This document shows positions 16,373 to 25,387 of a stretch of DNA of 64,000 bases, piece after piece. Numbering within the stretch: the first letter of the stretch is position 1; every line of letters starts with the position of its first letter. The notes beneath the pieces were generated by a model. It did no database searches, was not told the origin of the DNA, and saw only the letters and a program-made list of their open reading frames with translations. Source of the stretch: Maricaulaceae bacterium EIL42A08 (lineage in GTDB: Bacteria > Pseudomonadota > Alphaproteobacteria > Caulobacterales > Maricaulaceae); contig JAMZNZ010000002.1 in assembly GCA_024178355.1 (NCBI GenBank), positions 849,501 to 913,500 of the forward strand. The letters are read 5' to 3'. The position numbers were made by a program, and so were the translations under genes.

Positions 16373-17635
16373 TTATTGACTAAGCTTGCGGGCCTCTGCG
16401 GCGTCAAAGCGACCGCGAGCAAAGCCCATCAGCATGATGGCTGACAACTTGGCACGCTCAGCAAAGCTTGAAAGCTTAGCGATCTCGCGATCGGAGTGAA
16501 TGTCAGACCCGCAGACCCCCAGCGTGTCCACGTTCGGGCATCCTGACGCCCACAGATTATTGCCTTCACAGACACCGCCAGTGTCGTTCCACTTGATGTC
16601 GAGCCCGAGCGCCGATCCGCTGGCTCGCGTCCACTCAAACATGCGCAGGTTCGCCGCACTCATCGGCTTTGGCGGACGGGTAAAGCCGCCATGAAGTTCA
16701 GCCGATATGCCCTCACGAGCATTAATCTCATCGACGATCTTGCCAACTTCAGCCTTGGCCCAAGCAGCATCATCCTCGGTCTTCACGCGAATATTGAAGC
16801 GGCAGATCCCCAGGTCAGGCACCACGTTCGGCGCGCCGCCGCCATCAATGCGCGAGACATTGATGGTCACCGGGTCCCGTTGACCGTTGAGCCTGTCAAT
16901 CCGGCTGGCAAACTCGGCCGCCGCCACAATGGCGTTACGGCCCAGGTGGTGTTCCCGCCCCGCATGGGCTGCCTTGCCCTTGCAATGAAGTGAGAAATTG
17001 CCAGATCCCTTGCGTGCGCCAGCCAGCGAGCCATCAGCTAGCGCTGGCTCATAGGTCATGCCCACATGGGCCTTGGCCCCCAGCTCCATCAGGACCGGGC
17101 CTGAGCCCAGAGAGCCGATCTCCTCGTCAGGACTGACCAGAACGTCATAGCCGATCTGATCGGCCCACGGGCTACGCTCCAGTGCGAGCAGGCCGTGAAG
17201 CATGACCAGCAGGCCACCCTTCATGTCCGCCACGCCCGGCCCATTGATGGTGTTGTCATCGACCATGCGCCAGTCTTCAAACCCGCAACCGGGCGGGAAG
17301 ACCGTGTCATGGTGCCCGGTCAGCACGATCCGGATCGGCGCATCGGGTCGTTTGGAGACCTTCATGGACGGCGTGTATTCGATGTCTCGAATTTCGCCAT
17401 TGCTTTCAACCGTCTGAGATGGCTTCAGCTCGACCGCACTGACCTCGCCTTCAAGCTCACCGAAAGCCTCCGCCAGCTCCTTGCGCATGGCTTCCAGGCC
17501 GTCGGGGTTGCGGCTTCCTGAATTGATCTTCGACCAATGCTTGACGGTATCGATCATCCCGTCTGCGCGACCCTCGATCCAGTCGAGAATGTCGGTCTCG
17601 GTCTTGTCGAGCTCGATCTTTGGCAAATCAGTCAT
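16373..17635 (-). CDS. M20-family metallohydrolase in the AST operon
   Basis: A 420-residue zinc-dependent amidohydrolase of the ArgE/DapE/carboxypeptidase G2 class. Seen: the first metal motif LTGHHDTVFPPG, DMKGGLLVMLHG, the general-base/metal pair in SPDEEIGSLGSG, a dimerisation/lid domain (KGKAAHAGREHHLGRNA), and a C-terminal DIHSDRE. It sits between the PLP enzyme and astA in a tight operon. The AST pathway needs AstE (an M14-type succinylglutamate desuccinylase), which is not in this cluster. An M20 enzyme acting on N-succinylglutamate would fill the gap. That substrate is my inference; N-acetyl or N-succinyl ornithine are alternatives. Confidence 0.8.
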   Translation of the reverse strand: MTDLPKIELDKTETDILDWIEGRADGMIDTVKHWSKINSGSRNPDGLEAMRKELAEAFGELEGEVSAVELKPSQTVESNGEIRDIEYTPSMKVSKRPDAPIRIVLTGHHDTVFPPGCGFEDWRMVDDNTINGPGVADMKGGLLVMLHGLLALERSPWADQIGYDVLVSPDEEIGSLGSGPVLMELGAKAHVGMTYEPALADGSLAGARKGSGNFSLHCKGKAAHAGREHHLGRNAIVAAAEFASRIDRLNGQRDPVTINVSRIDGGGAPNVVPDLGICRFNIRVKTEDDAAWAKAEVGKIVDEINAREGISAELHGGFTRPPKPMSAANLRMFEWTRASGSALGLDIKWNDTGGVCEGNNLWASGCPNVDTLGVCGSDIHSDREIAKLSSFAERAKLSAIMLMGFARGRFDAAEARKLSQ

Positions 17636-17662
17636 GATGTCTCCAAAGGCCTTGTCTCTGGT

Positions 17663-18955
17663 TTAAACCGCGGCAAGCGCCTGTTCAAAGTCAGCGATAA
17701 GGTCCTTTGGGTTTTCGATACCGATAGACGTGCGCACCATGCCCGGCGTGTAACCGAGGCGCTTTTGCAGCTCTGGATCAACCGCGGCGTGAGTGGTCGT
17801 GCCCGGGTGACAGATCAGCGATTCGGTACCCCCGAGACTCACAGCCAGCTTCACCACTTTGAGCGCGTTGAGCATCCGGAACGCGCCCTCCTGACCGCCT
17901 TCAACATCAAAGGAGAAGGTCGAGCCGTTATAGTCACCGGACTGGCGCTTATGAATCTCATAATTGCGGGTGCCTGGTTCCAGAAAGCCCAGATGGCGGA
18001 CCTTGGAAACCTTCGGGTGATTACGCAGGAATTCAGCCACCTCATCAGCGCCGTCAAAAGCAGCCTGCATGCGCAGCTTCACCGTTTCGAGCGAGCGAGC
18101 CAGCATCCAGCAGGTATTCGGGTCAAGATTGGTCCCCATTCCAGAGCGCAGCTTACGCACAGGAGCCATAAGCGTACTGGTACCAAGCGCAGCGCCGCCA
18201 ATCAGGTCTGAGTGACCACCGATATATTTCGTCAGCGAGTAAACGACGATGTCGCCGCCATGATTGAGCGGGCTCTGGCCAAGCGGGCCCAGAACCGTAT
18301 TGTCGACCACCACCGGCGGTCGATGCCCCTGAACCTTGCCGATGTCATCGGCGAGCTTAGCCATGAGCTGGAGGTCAACGAGTTCGTTGGTCGGGTTGGT
18401 CGGCGTCTCGACATAGATGACCGCAATTCGGCCCTTTGCAGAGGCAGCCTCGACCTCCTTACGGATCTCCTCTTCAGAGGCGTTTGCCAAGAAGTCCTGA
18501 CTCTTGATGCCGTATTGCGGCAGGATGGAGCGAACCAAAGTCTCAGTGCCGCCATAGAGCGGCGTCGAGTGAAGCACCACGTCGCCAGAGTGCGCATGAG
18601 CCATCAGAACGGTGGAAATGGCCCCCATGCCGGAGGAGAAGACCAGCGCGTCTTCCGCGCCATCAAACAGGGTCAGGCGATCTTCAACAACTTCCATATT
18701 CGGGTTGTTAAAGCGCGTGTACATCAGCCCCGCAGTCGCAGGATCGCCAGCTTGAGCGCGACCGCCCATCACCCGGAAAAATGCCGCGCCTTCTTCGGCT
18801 GACGAGAACACAAAGGTCGATGTCTGAAAAATTGGCGGCTTGATGGAACCTTCCGACAACTTGGCGTCGAAGCCATAACTCATCATCAGGGTTTCAGGGG
18901 ACAGGTTGTGAGCGCCCACGGCGCGTTTGCGGTATGGCGTTTCCGGCTTGCTCAT
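17663..18955 (-). CDS. Cys/Met metabolism PLP-dependent enzyme (cystathionine gamma-synthase/methionine gamma-lyase family)
   Basis: A 430-residue fold-type I PLP enzyme. Seen: YTRFNNPNMEVVEDRL, the cofactor-stacking region FSSGMGAIST, LYGGTETL, YVETPTNPTN, DNTVLGPLGQSPLNHG, the Schiff-base Lys in VYSLTKYIGGHSD, and GGTESLICHPG. The family catalyses gamma-replacement or gamma-elimination on homoserine- or sulfur-containing amino acids. Being first in the AST operon, it is presumably linked to amino-acid catabolism here, but the substrate cannot be read from the sequence. ATG at 18955 (AGGA 8 bases upstream) is preferred over ATG at 18964, which overlaps that AGGA. Confidence 0.8.
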   Translation of the reverse strand: MSKPETPYRKRAVGAHNLSPETLMMSYGFDAKLSEGSIKPPIFQTSTFVFSSAEEGAAFFRVMGGRAQAGDPATAGLMYTRFNNPNMEVVEDRLTLFDGAEDALVFSSGMGAISTVLMAHAHSGDVVLHSTPLYGGTETLVRSILPQYGIKSQDFLANASEEEIRKEVEAASAKGRIAVIYVETPTNPTNELVDLQLMAKLADDIGKVQGHRPPVVVDNTVLGPLGQSPLNHGGDIVVYSLTKYIGGHSDLIGGAALGTSTLMAPVRKLRSGMGTNLDPNTCWMLARSLETVKLRMQAAFDGADEVAEFLRNHPKVSKVRHLGFLEPGTRNYEIHKRQSGDYNGSTFSFDVEGGQEGAFRMLNALKVVKLAVSLGGTESLICHPGTTTHAAVDPELQKRLGYTPGMVRTSIGIENPKDLIADFEQALAAV

Positions 18956-19099
18956 AAATGACATCCTGATTGGCAGCGACGCGGATGACCGGGATCACCC
19001 CAGTTCAGCGAGGGACAAAATAACTGTCAGGTTTCTGCGCTTGCCCGCGCGACGGGTCAACCCATTGGCTGGCCACTGCGGCATGAAGGCTTGGGAATA

Positions 19100-19134
19100 A
19101 AAAGCAAACGGCCCGGCGCTTTCGCACCGGGCCG
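19100..19134 (-). terminator. Intrinsic terminator of the ompA-like gene
   Basis: CGGCCCGG (19109-19116) and CCGGGCCG (19127-19134) make an 8-bp GC stem with a 10-base loop. Read on the minus strand it is followed by TTTGCTTTTT, a good U-tract. It lies 31 bases past the stop of the OmpA-like gene. Confidence 0.85.
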
Positions 19135-19164
19135 CTCCAGTCTTAGCCGTGAAGCGTGATGACC

Positions 19165-20253
19165 TTAGTTCAGGTCGATCAGCACTTCCGCACGACGGTT
19201 AAGCGGCTCGCGCACACCGTCAGGCGTTGCCGTTGCAGGCTGGCTTTCACCGAAGGCTTCCAGCGAGATCGCTGCACCCGGAACGCCGAGACGGATCATC
19301 TCGTCGCGAACCGCGCGAGCACGACGCTCGGACAGACCAACGTTGTAAGCCGCTGCACCCGAACGGTCAGCGTGACCGTCGATGGATACAGATGCCACGC
19401 CACAGTTGCGGGCTTCATTCACAGCCTGGTTGATCACGGCGCGAGCCTGATCGGTCAGGTTGGAACGGTCCCAGTTGAAGTAGACCGTGAAGTCCACATC
19501 CTCACACGCCGGCGGAGGCGGCGGCGGAGGCGGAGGTGGCGGAGGTGGCGGCGGCGGCGGAGGCGGCGGCGGAGGTGGCGGAGGCGGCGGCGGCGGCGGT
19601 GCCGCAAACAGATACCGCAGGCTCAGCCATGCCTCGTGGCCAGCATAACCATCAGCGTCCAGACCCGGCGTATAGCTAGTGCCTTCAGAGTTGAAGTAGC
19701 GATACTCGGTGTCGAGCGTCAGGTTGTTAGACAGTTCCCAGCCGATACCTGCGATCAGGTTCCAGGCGAGGGAGTTGTCGCTGTCCTGAACAGCTGTCCA
19801 GCGCGGGTCAGCAGCGCCAGCGTTGGCAACCGGAGTGGTTCCGGTGCTCCAGCCAAAGGCCGAAACGTCATGCTGTGCCCAGCCAATACCGGCACCCACA
19901 TAAGGGGTCCACCAGCCGCCCTGGTCGAAATCATAATAGAGGTTCAGCATACCGGTCCAAAGCTGGACGTCGGAGCTGCTGTCCTCGAAGTTGCCGACGG
20001 CACCGGTGTCGTTCAAGCGGTGAGCAAGTTCACCTTCAAGACGCCAGCCGCTGGCCCAGTCATAGCCAAGGGCGAGACGCTCGCGCAGGTCACCTTTACC
20101 TTCAGCGTCGCCGGTCAGGCTACCGCTGAATTCGGTGTCCACGCTGCCATAGCCAACACCACCGCTGACGTACCAGCCTTCATCCGCGACCGCCATGGAC
20201 GGTACGGCGAAGAGGGCACCAACGGCTGCAGCCGAAAGAAGCTGTTTCTTCAT
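19165..20253 (-). CDS. OmpA-family outer membrane protein with a 30-proline linker
   Basis: A 362-residue outer-membrane protein. Seen: signal peptide (ending at AVADEG), an N-terminal 8-stranded OmpA-like barrel (GWYVSGGVGYGSVDTEF, PYVGAGIGWAQHDV, LTLDTEYRYFNSEG, AWLSLRYLF), then 30 consecutive prolines at about residues 219-248, and an OmpA C-terminal peptidoglycan-binding domain (VDFTVYFNWDRSNL, SIDGHADRSGAAAYNVGLSERRA). It anchors the outer membrane to peptidoglycan. An AGGGGATAG Shine-Dalgarno sequence precedes the ATG, and its upstream region carries a 16-base palindromic motif also found before sodB. Confidence 0.92.
   Translation of the reverse strand: MKKQLLSAAAVGALFAVPSMAVADEGWYVSGGVGYGSVDTEFSGSLTGDAEGKGDLRERLALGYDWASGWRLEGELAHRLNDTGAVGNFEDSSSDVQLWTGMLNLYYDFDQGGWWTPYVGAGIGWAQHDVSAFGWSTGTTPVANAGAADPRWTAVQDSDNSLAWNLIAGIGWELSNNLTLDTEYRYFNSEGTSYTPGLDADGYAGHEAWLSLRYLFAAPPPPPPPPPPPPPPPPPPPPPPPPPPPPPPACEDVDFTVYFNWDRSNLTDQARAVINQAVNEARNCGVASVSIDGHADRSGAAAYNVGLSERRARAVRDEMIRLGVPGAAISLEAFGESQPATATPDGVREPLNRRAEVLIDLN
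19510..19599 (-). repeat. 90-base tract coding for 30 uninterrupted prolines
   Basis: Thirty Pro codons in a row: 20 CCG, 7 CCT and 3 CCA by my count, read on the minus strand. The codon mix shows it is not a pure triplet repeat, but the G/C-rich near-repeat could still slip in replication. Such a run demands EF-P during translation and forms a stiff polyproline II rod between barrel and peptidoglycan domain. Confidence 0.95.
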
Positions 20254-20359
20254 TCCTATCCCCTCCGGGCGAACTCGCCCTTCGATTGGTTAATTCTCGG
20301 ATACCGCGAATCGAGCCCGGACGAGCTTTAATCACGTTCCGCCGACTGTGATATCGTAA

Positions 20360-20375
20360 TTGTGCAGTGCACGCT
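20360..20375. promoter_or_regulatory. Palindromic motif upstream of the ompA-like gene
   Basis: TTGTGCAGTGCACGCT contains the 11-base palindrome GTGCAGTGCAC (20362-20372). It lies about 107 bases upstream of the ompA-like start, in the 150-base gap after the CoA-transferase gene. The same 16 bases recur at 58688-58703 before sodB. Regulator unknown. Confidence 0.4.
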
Positions 20376-20403
20376 ACCGGCTACTGCGCGGCGAAATGAC
20401 AAA

Positions 20404-21612
20404 TCAGGCCAGAACTCCCGCCCTAATCAGCTCATTAACCAGATTTTGATCCAGACCGAGGCGTTCCTGCAACACCTGTGAGGTGTGTTCGCCATGCCGG
20501 GGTGGGGCCAGCCTTGTTTCAGGTGGCGTGGAGGATAGGCGTAGCGGGCTGGAAACAAGCTGGGCATCGCCTACACCGGATATCTCCATCGTGTGTGTCA
20601 GACGCCTCGCCTGCGCCTGGGGATGGTTAAATACTTGGTCGATCGTTTGAATTGGACCGCATGGCACGCCGGCTCGCGATAATGCTGTCTGCCAGTGATC
20701 GCTCGACTGGTCGGACAATATCAAGGTTATCTCTGCCACAAGGCGTTCGCGGTTTTTCACCCGTGCGGCATTCGTCCGGTAGCGCTCATCATCGACCCAG
20801 CCTTCACACCCCAGGGTTTTGGCAAAGCTGGCGAACTGGCGATCATTGCCAACGGCGACCGCAATACGGCCATCGGCGGTCGGGAAGTCCTGATACGGCA
20901 CGATATTGGGGTGAGCGTTGCCCTTGCGGCCCGGCACCTTACCTGAGACCAGATAGTTCGACGCCTGATTGGCCAACATGGCGGCCTGCACGTCAAAAAG
21001 GGCCATATCAATGTATTGGCCGACGCCAGTCGTCTGACGCGCCATCAGCGCCGCCATGACAGCATTAGCCGCGTAAACGCCGGTAAACAAATCCACCGCT
21101 GGCACACCGACTTTCAGGGGAGCCTCTTCGCCAGTAACGCTCATGAGGCCCCCCATGGCCTGGATCAGGAAGTCATATCCAGGCTCCTGGGCCAGCGGGC
21201 CGGTCTGGCCAAAACCGGTGATGGAGCAATAGACCAGCTTCGGATTGGCTTTACTAAGCGTCTCGTAGTCGAGGCCGTATTTCTGAAGCCCGCCAACCTT
21301 GTAGTTTTCGATAACGACATCGCTCTGAGCTGCGAGTTGACGAAGGATATCCCGCCCCTTCTCGTCGCGAAGATTGACGGCAATGGAGCGCTTGTTGCGA
21401 TTGGCACACAGATAATAAGCTGCGTCAGCTGGCTCGCCATCCTGGTCTGTTAGAAACGGCGGCCCCCAGTGGCGTGTATCATCACCGCCATCAGGGTTCT
21501 CCACCTTGATCACGTCTGCGCCAAGATCGCCCAGGATCTGGCCACACCAGGGTCCGGCCAGCACACGAGATAGATCCAGAACTCTGATATTGGACAGCGC
21601 GCCGTCGGCCAT
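20404..21612 (-). CDS. CoA transferase family III (CaiB/BaiF type)
   Basis: A 402-residue protein that moves CoA between carboxylic acids. Seen: N-terminal RVLDLSRVLAGPWCGQILGDLGADVIKVE, RNKRSIAVNLRDEKGRDI, IENYKVGGLQKYGLDYE, SITGFGQTGP, the catalytic Asp in PGYDFLIQAMGG, and LFDVQAAMLANQ. It resembles succinyl-CoA-dependent and formyl-CoA transferases of class III; the acid substrate is unknown. It diverges from recQ across about 100 bases and ends 150 bases from the ompA-like start. Confidence 0.88.
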   Translation of the reverse strand: MADGALSNIRVLDLSRVLAGPWCGQILGDLGADVIKVENPDGGDDTRHWGPPFLTDQDGEPADAAYYLCANRNKRSIAVNLRDEKGRDILRQLAAQSDVVIENYKVGGLQKYGLDYETLSKANPKLVYCSITGFGQTGPLAQEPGYDFLIQAMGGLMSVTGEEAPLKVGVPAVDLFTGVYAANAVMAALMARQTTGVGQYIDMALFDVQAAMLANQASNYLVSGKVPGRKGNAHPNIVPYQDFPTADGRIAVAVGNDRQFASFAKTLGCEGWVDDERYRTNAARVKNRERLVAEITLILSDQSSDHWQTALSRAGVPCGPIQTIDQVFNHPQAQARRLTHTMEISGVGDAQLVSSPLRLSSTPPETRLAPPRHGEHTSQVLQERLGLDQNLVNELIRAGVLA

Positions 21613-21715
21613 GTCCTTACCCTTTTTATTGTTATGTCCCTCGCCTACTCCCAGCGCTGCAAGAGAGCAAGCCGAAGCGCTTTGCCAGCCACAGTCAGAT
21701 CGCTAGCGTCGCCCC

Positions 21716-23560
21716 ATGTCATCGGCTGATTCTTCCTTTCCTCCCCCCGCGCCGCTTGATGCGGCTCGGTCCGTCATGAGCGATGTTTTCGGGTTTCGAA
21801 GCTTCCGGCCTGGTCAGGACGAAATCATTGAAGCGGTGCTGGCTGGAGAGGACGTGCTGGCGGTCATGCCCACAGGCCGAGGCAAATCCCTTTGCTTTCA
21901 GCTACCTGCGGTCATACGTGGCGGGCTGACGCTCGTGGTCTCGCCGCTGATCGCCCTGATGCGAGATCAGGTGGTCAGCCTTCAGGCCAATGGTGTCGCT
22001 GCGGCGCACCTGACCAGTGCAGATGATCCAGATGAACGCGAGCGCGCCTGGCAGATGCTGGATGATGGCGAGTTGCGGCTTCTCTATGTCTCTCCCGAGC
22101 GCCTGGGCGTGCCCGGCTTTGCCGAGCGGCTTGGCCGCGCTGGCCTGACCATGATTGCAGTCGATGAAGCCCACTGCGTGAGCCAGTGGGGCCATGATTT
22201 CCGCCCTGACTATCTGCGTATTGCAGAATTGGCAGAAGCTGCTGGCCGCCCACAGATCGCCGCCTTCACCGCCACTGCTGACGCTGCCGAGCGCAGGGAT
22301 ATTGCCGCGCGCCTGTTTGAGCGAGAACCGAGAGAATTCGTGGCCGGGTTTGACCGCCCAAACCTGCATCTCGCGGTAGGTGCCAAGCGCTCTGCCAACA
22401 GTCAGATCGAAGCCTTTGTCAAAGCCCGCCCCGGACGATCCGGCATCGTCTACGCGGCCAGCAGAAAGGCGTGCGAGGATCTGGCTGACCGCCTCAACGC
22501 CGCAGGCATTTATGCGGCGGCCTATCACGCTGGCCTCGACAAGGACGTGCGTGCCTGGCGCCAGGACGAGTTCGTCAAATCTGATGAGATGGTGATGTGC
22601 GCCACCATCGCCTTTGGCATGGGCGTCGACAAACCCGATGTTCGCTATGTCGTCCACGCCGCCCTGCCCAAATCGATGGAGGCCTATTATCAGGAGATCG
22701 GGCGCGCGGGCCGCGATGGCGAACCGGCTGAAACCCTGATGCTCTGGTCTTTGGGCGATGCGGCTTTGCGCCGGCGCCAGATTGCCGAAAGCGACACTGA
22801 AGACAGCCGCAAGCAGATGGAGTTGCGCCGCCTGTCTGCGCTCATCGCCTATTGCGAAGCGCCGCAATGCCGGCGACAGACCCTGCTGGGGTATTTCGGT
22901 GAAGAGATCGAGCCGTGCGGCAAGTGTGATCTGTGCGAAGACCCACCCAAGCGCATCGACGGCAGCGTGCTGGCCCAGAAGGCGATGTCAGCGATTGCCC
23001 GCACCGGCCAGCGCTTTGGCCTGGAACATCTGATCAGCGTCTTGCGCGGGGTGGAAACCGATAAGGTGCGCGCCCGCGGGCACAACACCATCCCGACCTT
23101 CGGCGTTGGTGAGGACTTGTCGAAGGAACAATGGATGAGCGTCTTTCGCCAGCTGTTTGCAGCCGGGGCCATCGACCAGCCCATAGACGGCCATGGCGAA
23201 TGGACCATCACAGCGAAGGGCAAGGAAATCCTCTTCGGGCGCGAAACCATCGAGCTGCGCCCACCCGAAGAAGCACGCGGGGCCAAGGCGTCGCGTTCAC
23301 GACCGGTTTCGGAAGCCGCAGAGGCGCTTAAATCCGAGCGTGATCGCGAGCTTTACAGCGCCTTGAGAAAGCTCCGGCTCGATCTGGCAAAAGAAAGTGG
23401 AAAGCCGGCCTATACCGTGTTTGCCGACCGCACCCTGATCGAACTTGCCCTCGCCCGTCCCGCATCGCCTGAAGCGATGAGCCAGTGCCACGGCGTGGGA
23501 ACCCGAAAGCTGGAGCGCTATGGCGAGGCGTTCTTGAAGGTGATTGCGGAGGCTGGGTAA
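21716..23560 (+). CDS. recQ: ATP-dependent DNA helicase RecQ
   Basis: A 614-residue SF2 helicase that unwinds DNA 3' to 5' in recombination and fork repair. Seen: FRPGQDEII, Walker A MPTGRGKSLCFQLP, the DEAH box and aromatic-rich loop in AVDEAHCVSQWGHDFRPDY, motif VI QEIGRAGRDG, a zinc-binding Cys set (YCEAPQCRR ... PCGKCDLC), a winged-helix RQC region, and a C-terminal HRDC domain (LYSALRKLRLDLAKE ... ALARPASPEAM). All expected parts are present and the length is typical. Confidence 0.96.
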   Translation: MSSADSSFPPPAPLDAARSVMSDVFGFRSFRPGQDEIIEAVLAGEDVLAVMPTGRGKSLCFQLPAVIRGGLTLVVSPLIALMRDQVVSLQANGVAAAHLTSADDPDERERAWQMLDDGELRLLYVSPERLGVPGFAERLGRAGLTMIAVDEAHCVSQWGHDFRPDYLRIAELAEAAGRPQIAAFTATADAAERRDIAARLFEREPREFVAGFDRPNLHLAVGAKRSANSQIEAFVKARPGRSGIVYAASRKACEDLADRLNAAGIYAAAYHAGLDKDVRAWRQDEFVKSDEMVMCATIAFGMGVDKPDVRYVVHAALPKSMEAYYQEIGRAGRDGEPAETLMLWSLGDAALRRRQIAESDTEDSRKQMELRRLSALIAYCEAPQCRRQTLLGYFGEEIEPCGKCDLCEDPPKRIDGSVLAQKAMSAIARTGQRFGLEHLISVLRGVETDKVRARGHNTIPTFGVGEDLSKEQWMSVFRQLFAAGAIDQPIDGHGEWTITAKGKEILFGRETIELRPPEEARGAKASRSRPVSEAAEALKSERDRELYSALRKLRLDLAKESGKPAYTVFADRTLIELALARPASPEAMSQCHGVGTRKLERYGEAFLKVIAEAG

Positions 23561-23729
23561 TCCCGCCTCCAAACCCTGATCATTTTTGAAAAAGCTGCGT
23601 CAGTTCTGAAAAAAGCTGGGCATTTTCATCTGCGATAAGACGGCGCGAGCCGGTCCTGCTTTTGTCGATCCTGTCGAGGCGCTCCCCCGCCGCGACATCC
23701 CACTGGTGATCGATAAAAGGATGACACCC

Positions 23730-24062
23730 ATGAAGACGATTATGCTCCTCCCCGCCCTCGCCGCAGCCCTGTTTGCAACTCCGGCTTTGGCCAATGACGA
23801 CGCCGCCTCGCGCGGTGTATCCATCTCAGCTGCCGACCTCAGTACGCCAGCCGGTGCCGCACGCATCCACAGCCTGATCGAAACCACAGCGCTGGAGGTG
23901 TGCCGGGAAGAAAACCGCGGCGGCGTCGCCTATCGTGAGAGCGTTCGCATCTGCACCGAAGATACCGTGGCGCGTACGGTGGCCGAGCTCGATGCTCCGC
24001 TTCTCACCGCCCATCATGACGGATTGGTCGCACGCATCCAGCTTGCCTCAACCGCGCACTAA
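23730..24062 (+). CDS. UrcA family protein
   Basis: A 110-residue exported protein: signal peptide (MKTIMLLPALAAALFATPALA), then the UrcA pattern 'vsisaaDLstpaGaaRihslIettAlevC' and a second Cys (VRICTEDTVARTV). The two cysteines probably form a disulfide. UrcA-type proteins are abundant in Caulobacterales/Sphingomonadales; their role is not known to me. ATG at 23730 is chosen because AAAGG is 9 bases upstream; ATG at 23721 touches that site. Confidence 0.75.
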   Translation: MKTIMLLPALAAALFATPALANDDAASRGVSISAADLSTPAGAARIHSLIETTALEVCREENRGGVAYRESVRICTEDTVARTVAELDAPLLTAHHDGLVARIQLASTAH

Positions 24063-24101
24063 GGCGCATCTTTCCTCACAAGCTATTGCGGAGGTGGCGC
24101 G

Positions 24102-25184
24102 TTGGACGCCCTGATCACACTTGATATGGCGCTACGTGGCGCGGCGGCCGGAGCCTGTCTCATCCTGGCCGCCGCGCTCCTGCCGTTGGTCGGCCGGTCT
24201 CTGACGGCTCGGTTCGGAGCCCTGTTCGCGGTGGCCGCCGCGGCCTATGGCATTGCCAGCGCCGAAGCGATGATCACCGCACTGCCTGCGCTGACTACAG
24301 CGCTGAAAGTCCCCGCGATGGCCGCCGGAGTATTCTTCTGGTGGTTCGCTCTTGCGATGTTTTGCGACATGAATCGCTGGCACTGGAGCCGTCTAATACC
24401 TCTGCCGATCGCTGTCCTGCCCGCCGCGCTCGTTCTTCTGGGACTATCCGAAGCGACGATCAGCGGTCTGTATATCGCGACCGAGATTCTGAACGCGGCC
24501 CTGATGGTCCACGTCATGGTGATTATCCTGAATGGCTCCACCGACGATCTGGTCGAGTGCCGCCGCAAGTCCCGCACCCTCTGGGTTGGTGCCGTGGCCC
24601 TCAGCATCATCGCCATCACGATCATGCATACGCTCGATCTGGCCGGACTAATGCCTGAGGAGATCCACCTGGCCCAGGCCGCGACCTTGCTGCTGGTCAG
24701 CTGCGGCGTGACCGCATACTGCCTCAGCGCACAAGGCGATTTCTTCCCCGAAGACCGCGACGTGGTGCGTAATCGCGATCCTCAGATCGAGCCGAGCGTT
24801 GCGGCGGCCGACCGCCATCTGGCGGTGGAGCTGCGTACATTAATGGCCAACGGCGCCTATACCGAAGCCGGCCTCACGGTCGGTCGCCTGGCTGACCAGC
24901 TGGGAACACCAGAACACCGCCTGCGTCAGGTGATTAACCAGCAGCTGGGCTATCGAAACTTCGCGGCTTTCCTGAATGAATACCGCATCAAGGCGGCCCG
25001 CGACGCGCTGAGCGACCCAGCCCAGTCTCGCCGCCAGATCCTGCAGATCGCGCTCGATCTAGGCTACGGCTCCATCGCCCCCTTCAACCGCGCCTTCCGC
25101 GCCACCACCGGCCAAACCCCAACCCAGTTCCGGCGTGAAGCGCTGGAAGAAGCGGTCACGATGGACGGTGTGGTGGCGGAGTAG
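24102..25184 (+). CDS. Membrane-anchored AraC-type transcriptional regulator
   Basis: A 360-residue protein: about seven hydrophobic segments in residues 1-215 (a 7TM-like sensor), then a cytoplasmic AraC-type DNA-binding domain with two helix-turn-helix units (AGLTVGRLADQLGTPEHRLRQ; LQIALDLGYGSIAPFNRAF) and the closing TGQTPTQFRR. Start is TTG at 24102, supported by GGAGGTG 6 bases upstream. This membrane-AraC design is common in this lineage and probably senses an envelope or extracellular signal. Targets unknown; the urcA-like gene lies 40 bases upstream and may be co-transcribed. Confidence 0.82.
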   Translation: MDALITLDMALRGAAAGACLILAAALLPLVGRSLTARFGALFAVAAAAYGIASAEAMITALPALTTALKVPAMAAGVFFWWFALAMFCDMNRWHWSRLIPLPIAVLPAALVLLGLSEATISGLYIATEILNAALMVHVMVIILNGSTDDLVECRRKSRTLWVGAVALSIIAITIMHTLDLAGLMPEEIHLAQAATLLLVSCGVTAYCLSAQGDFFPEDRDVVRNRDPQIEPSVAAADRHLAVELRTLMANGAYTEAGLTVGRLADQLGTPEHRLRQVINQQLGYRNFAAFLNEYRIKAARDALSDPAQSRRQILQIALDLGYGSIAPFNRAFRATTGQTPTQFRREALEEAVTMDGVVAE

Positions 25185-25387
25185 GTTTCGCCTCATCCGC
25201 AATCTCTGCCAAGGCAATGCGACGGAGCTAAGGCCCTGAACGCAGATCCCGGATCGCTACGAGTCCGGGACAGGTAAAAATAACAGCGCAGCCTTCATCG
25301 CGCTTAGCGATGGTCTCGAGCGTGGGATGACGTCTGAGGGGGCCAACATCGCGCCCGACCGACCGGATGGGAGGGAGGACGGAGAGT

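Noticed and set aside
18965-19099. Possible SAM riboswitch before the Cys/Met PLP enzyme
   Set aside because: I could not fold a known SAM-I or SAM-II core from this stretch; only ordinary promoter-like sequence seen.
19156-20331. Plus-strand 391-codon frame with a long Arg run
   Set aside because: It is the antisense of the ompA-like gene; the Arg run is the complement of the 30 Pro codons. No Shine-Dalgarno sequence or family match.
25247-25270. TCCCGGA/TCCGGGA hairpin after the AraC-type gene
   Set aside because: 7-bp stem without a T-tract on either strand in the right place; too weak to call a terminator.
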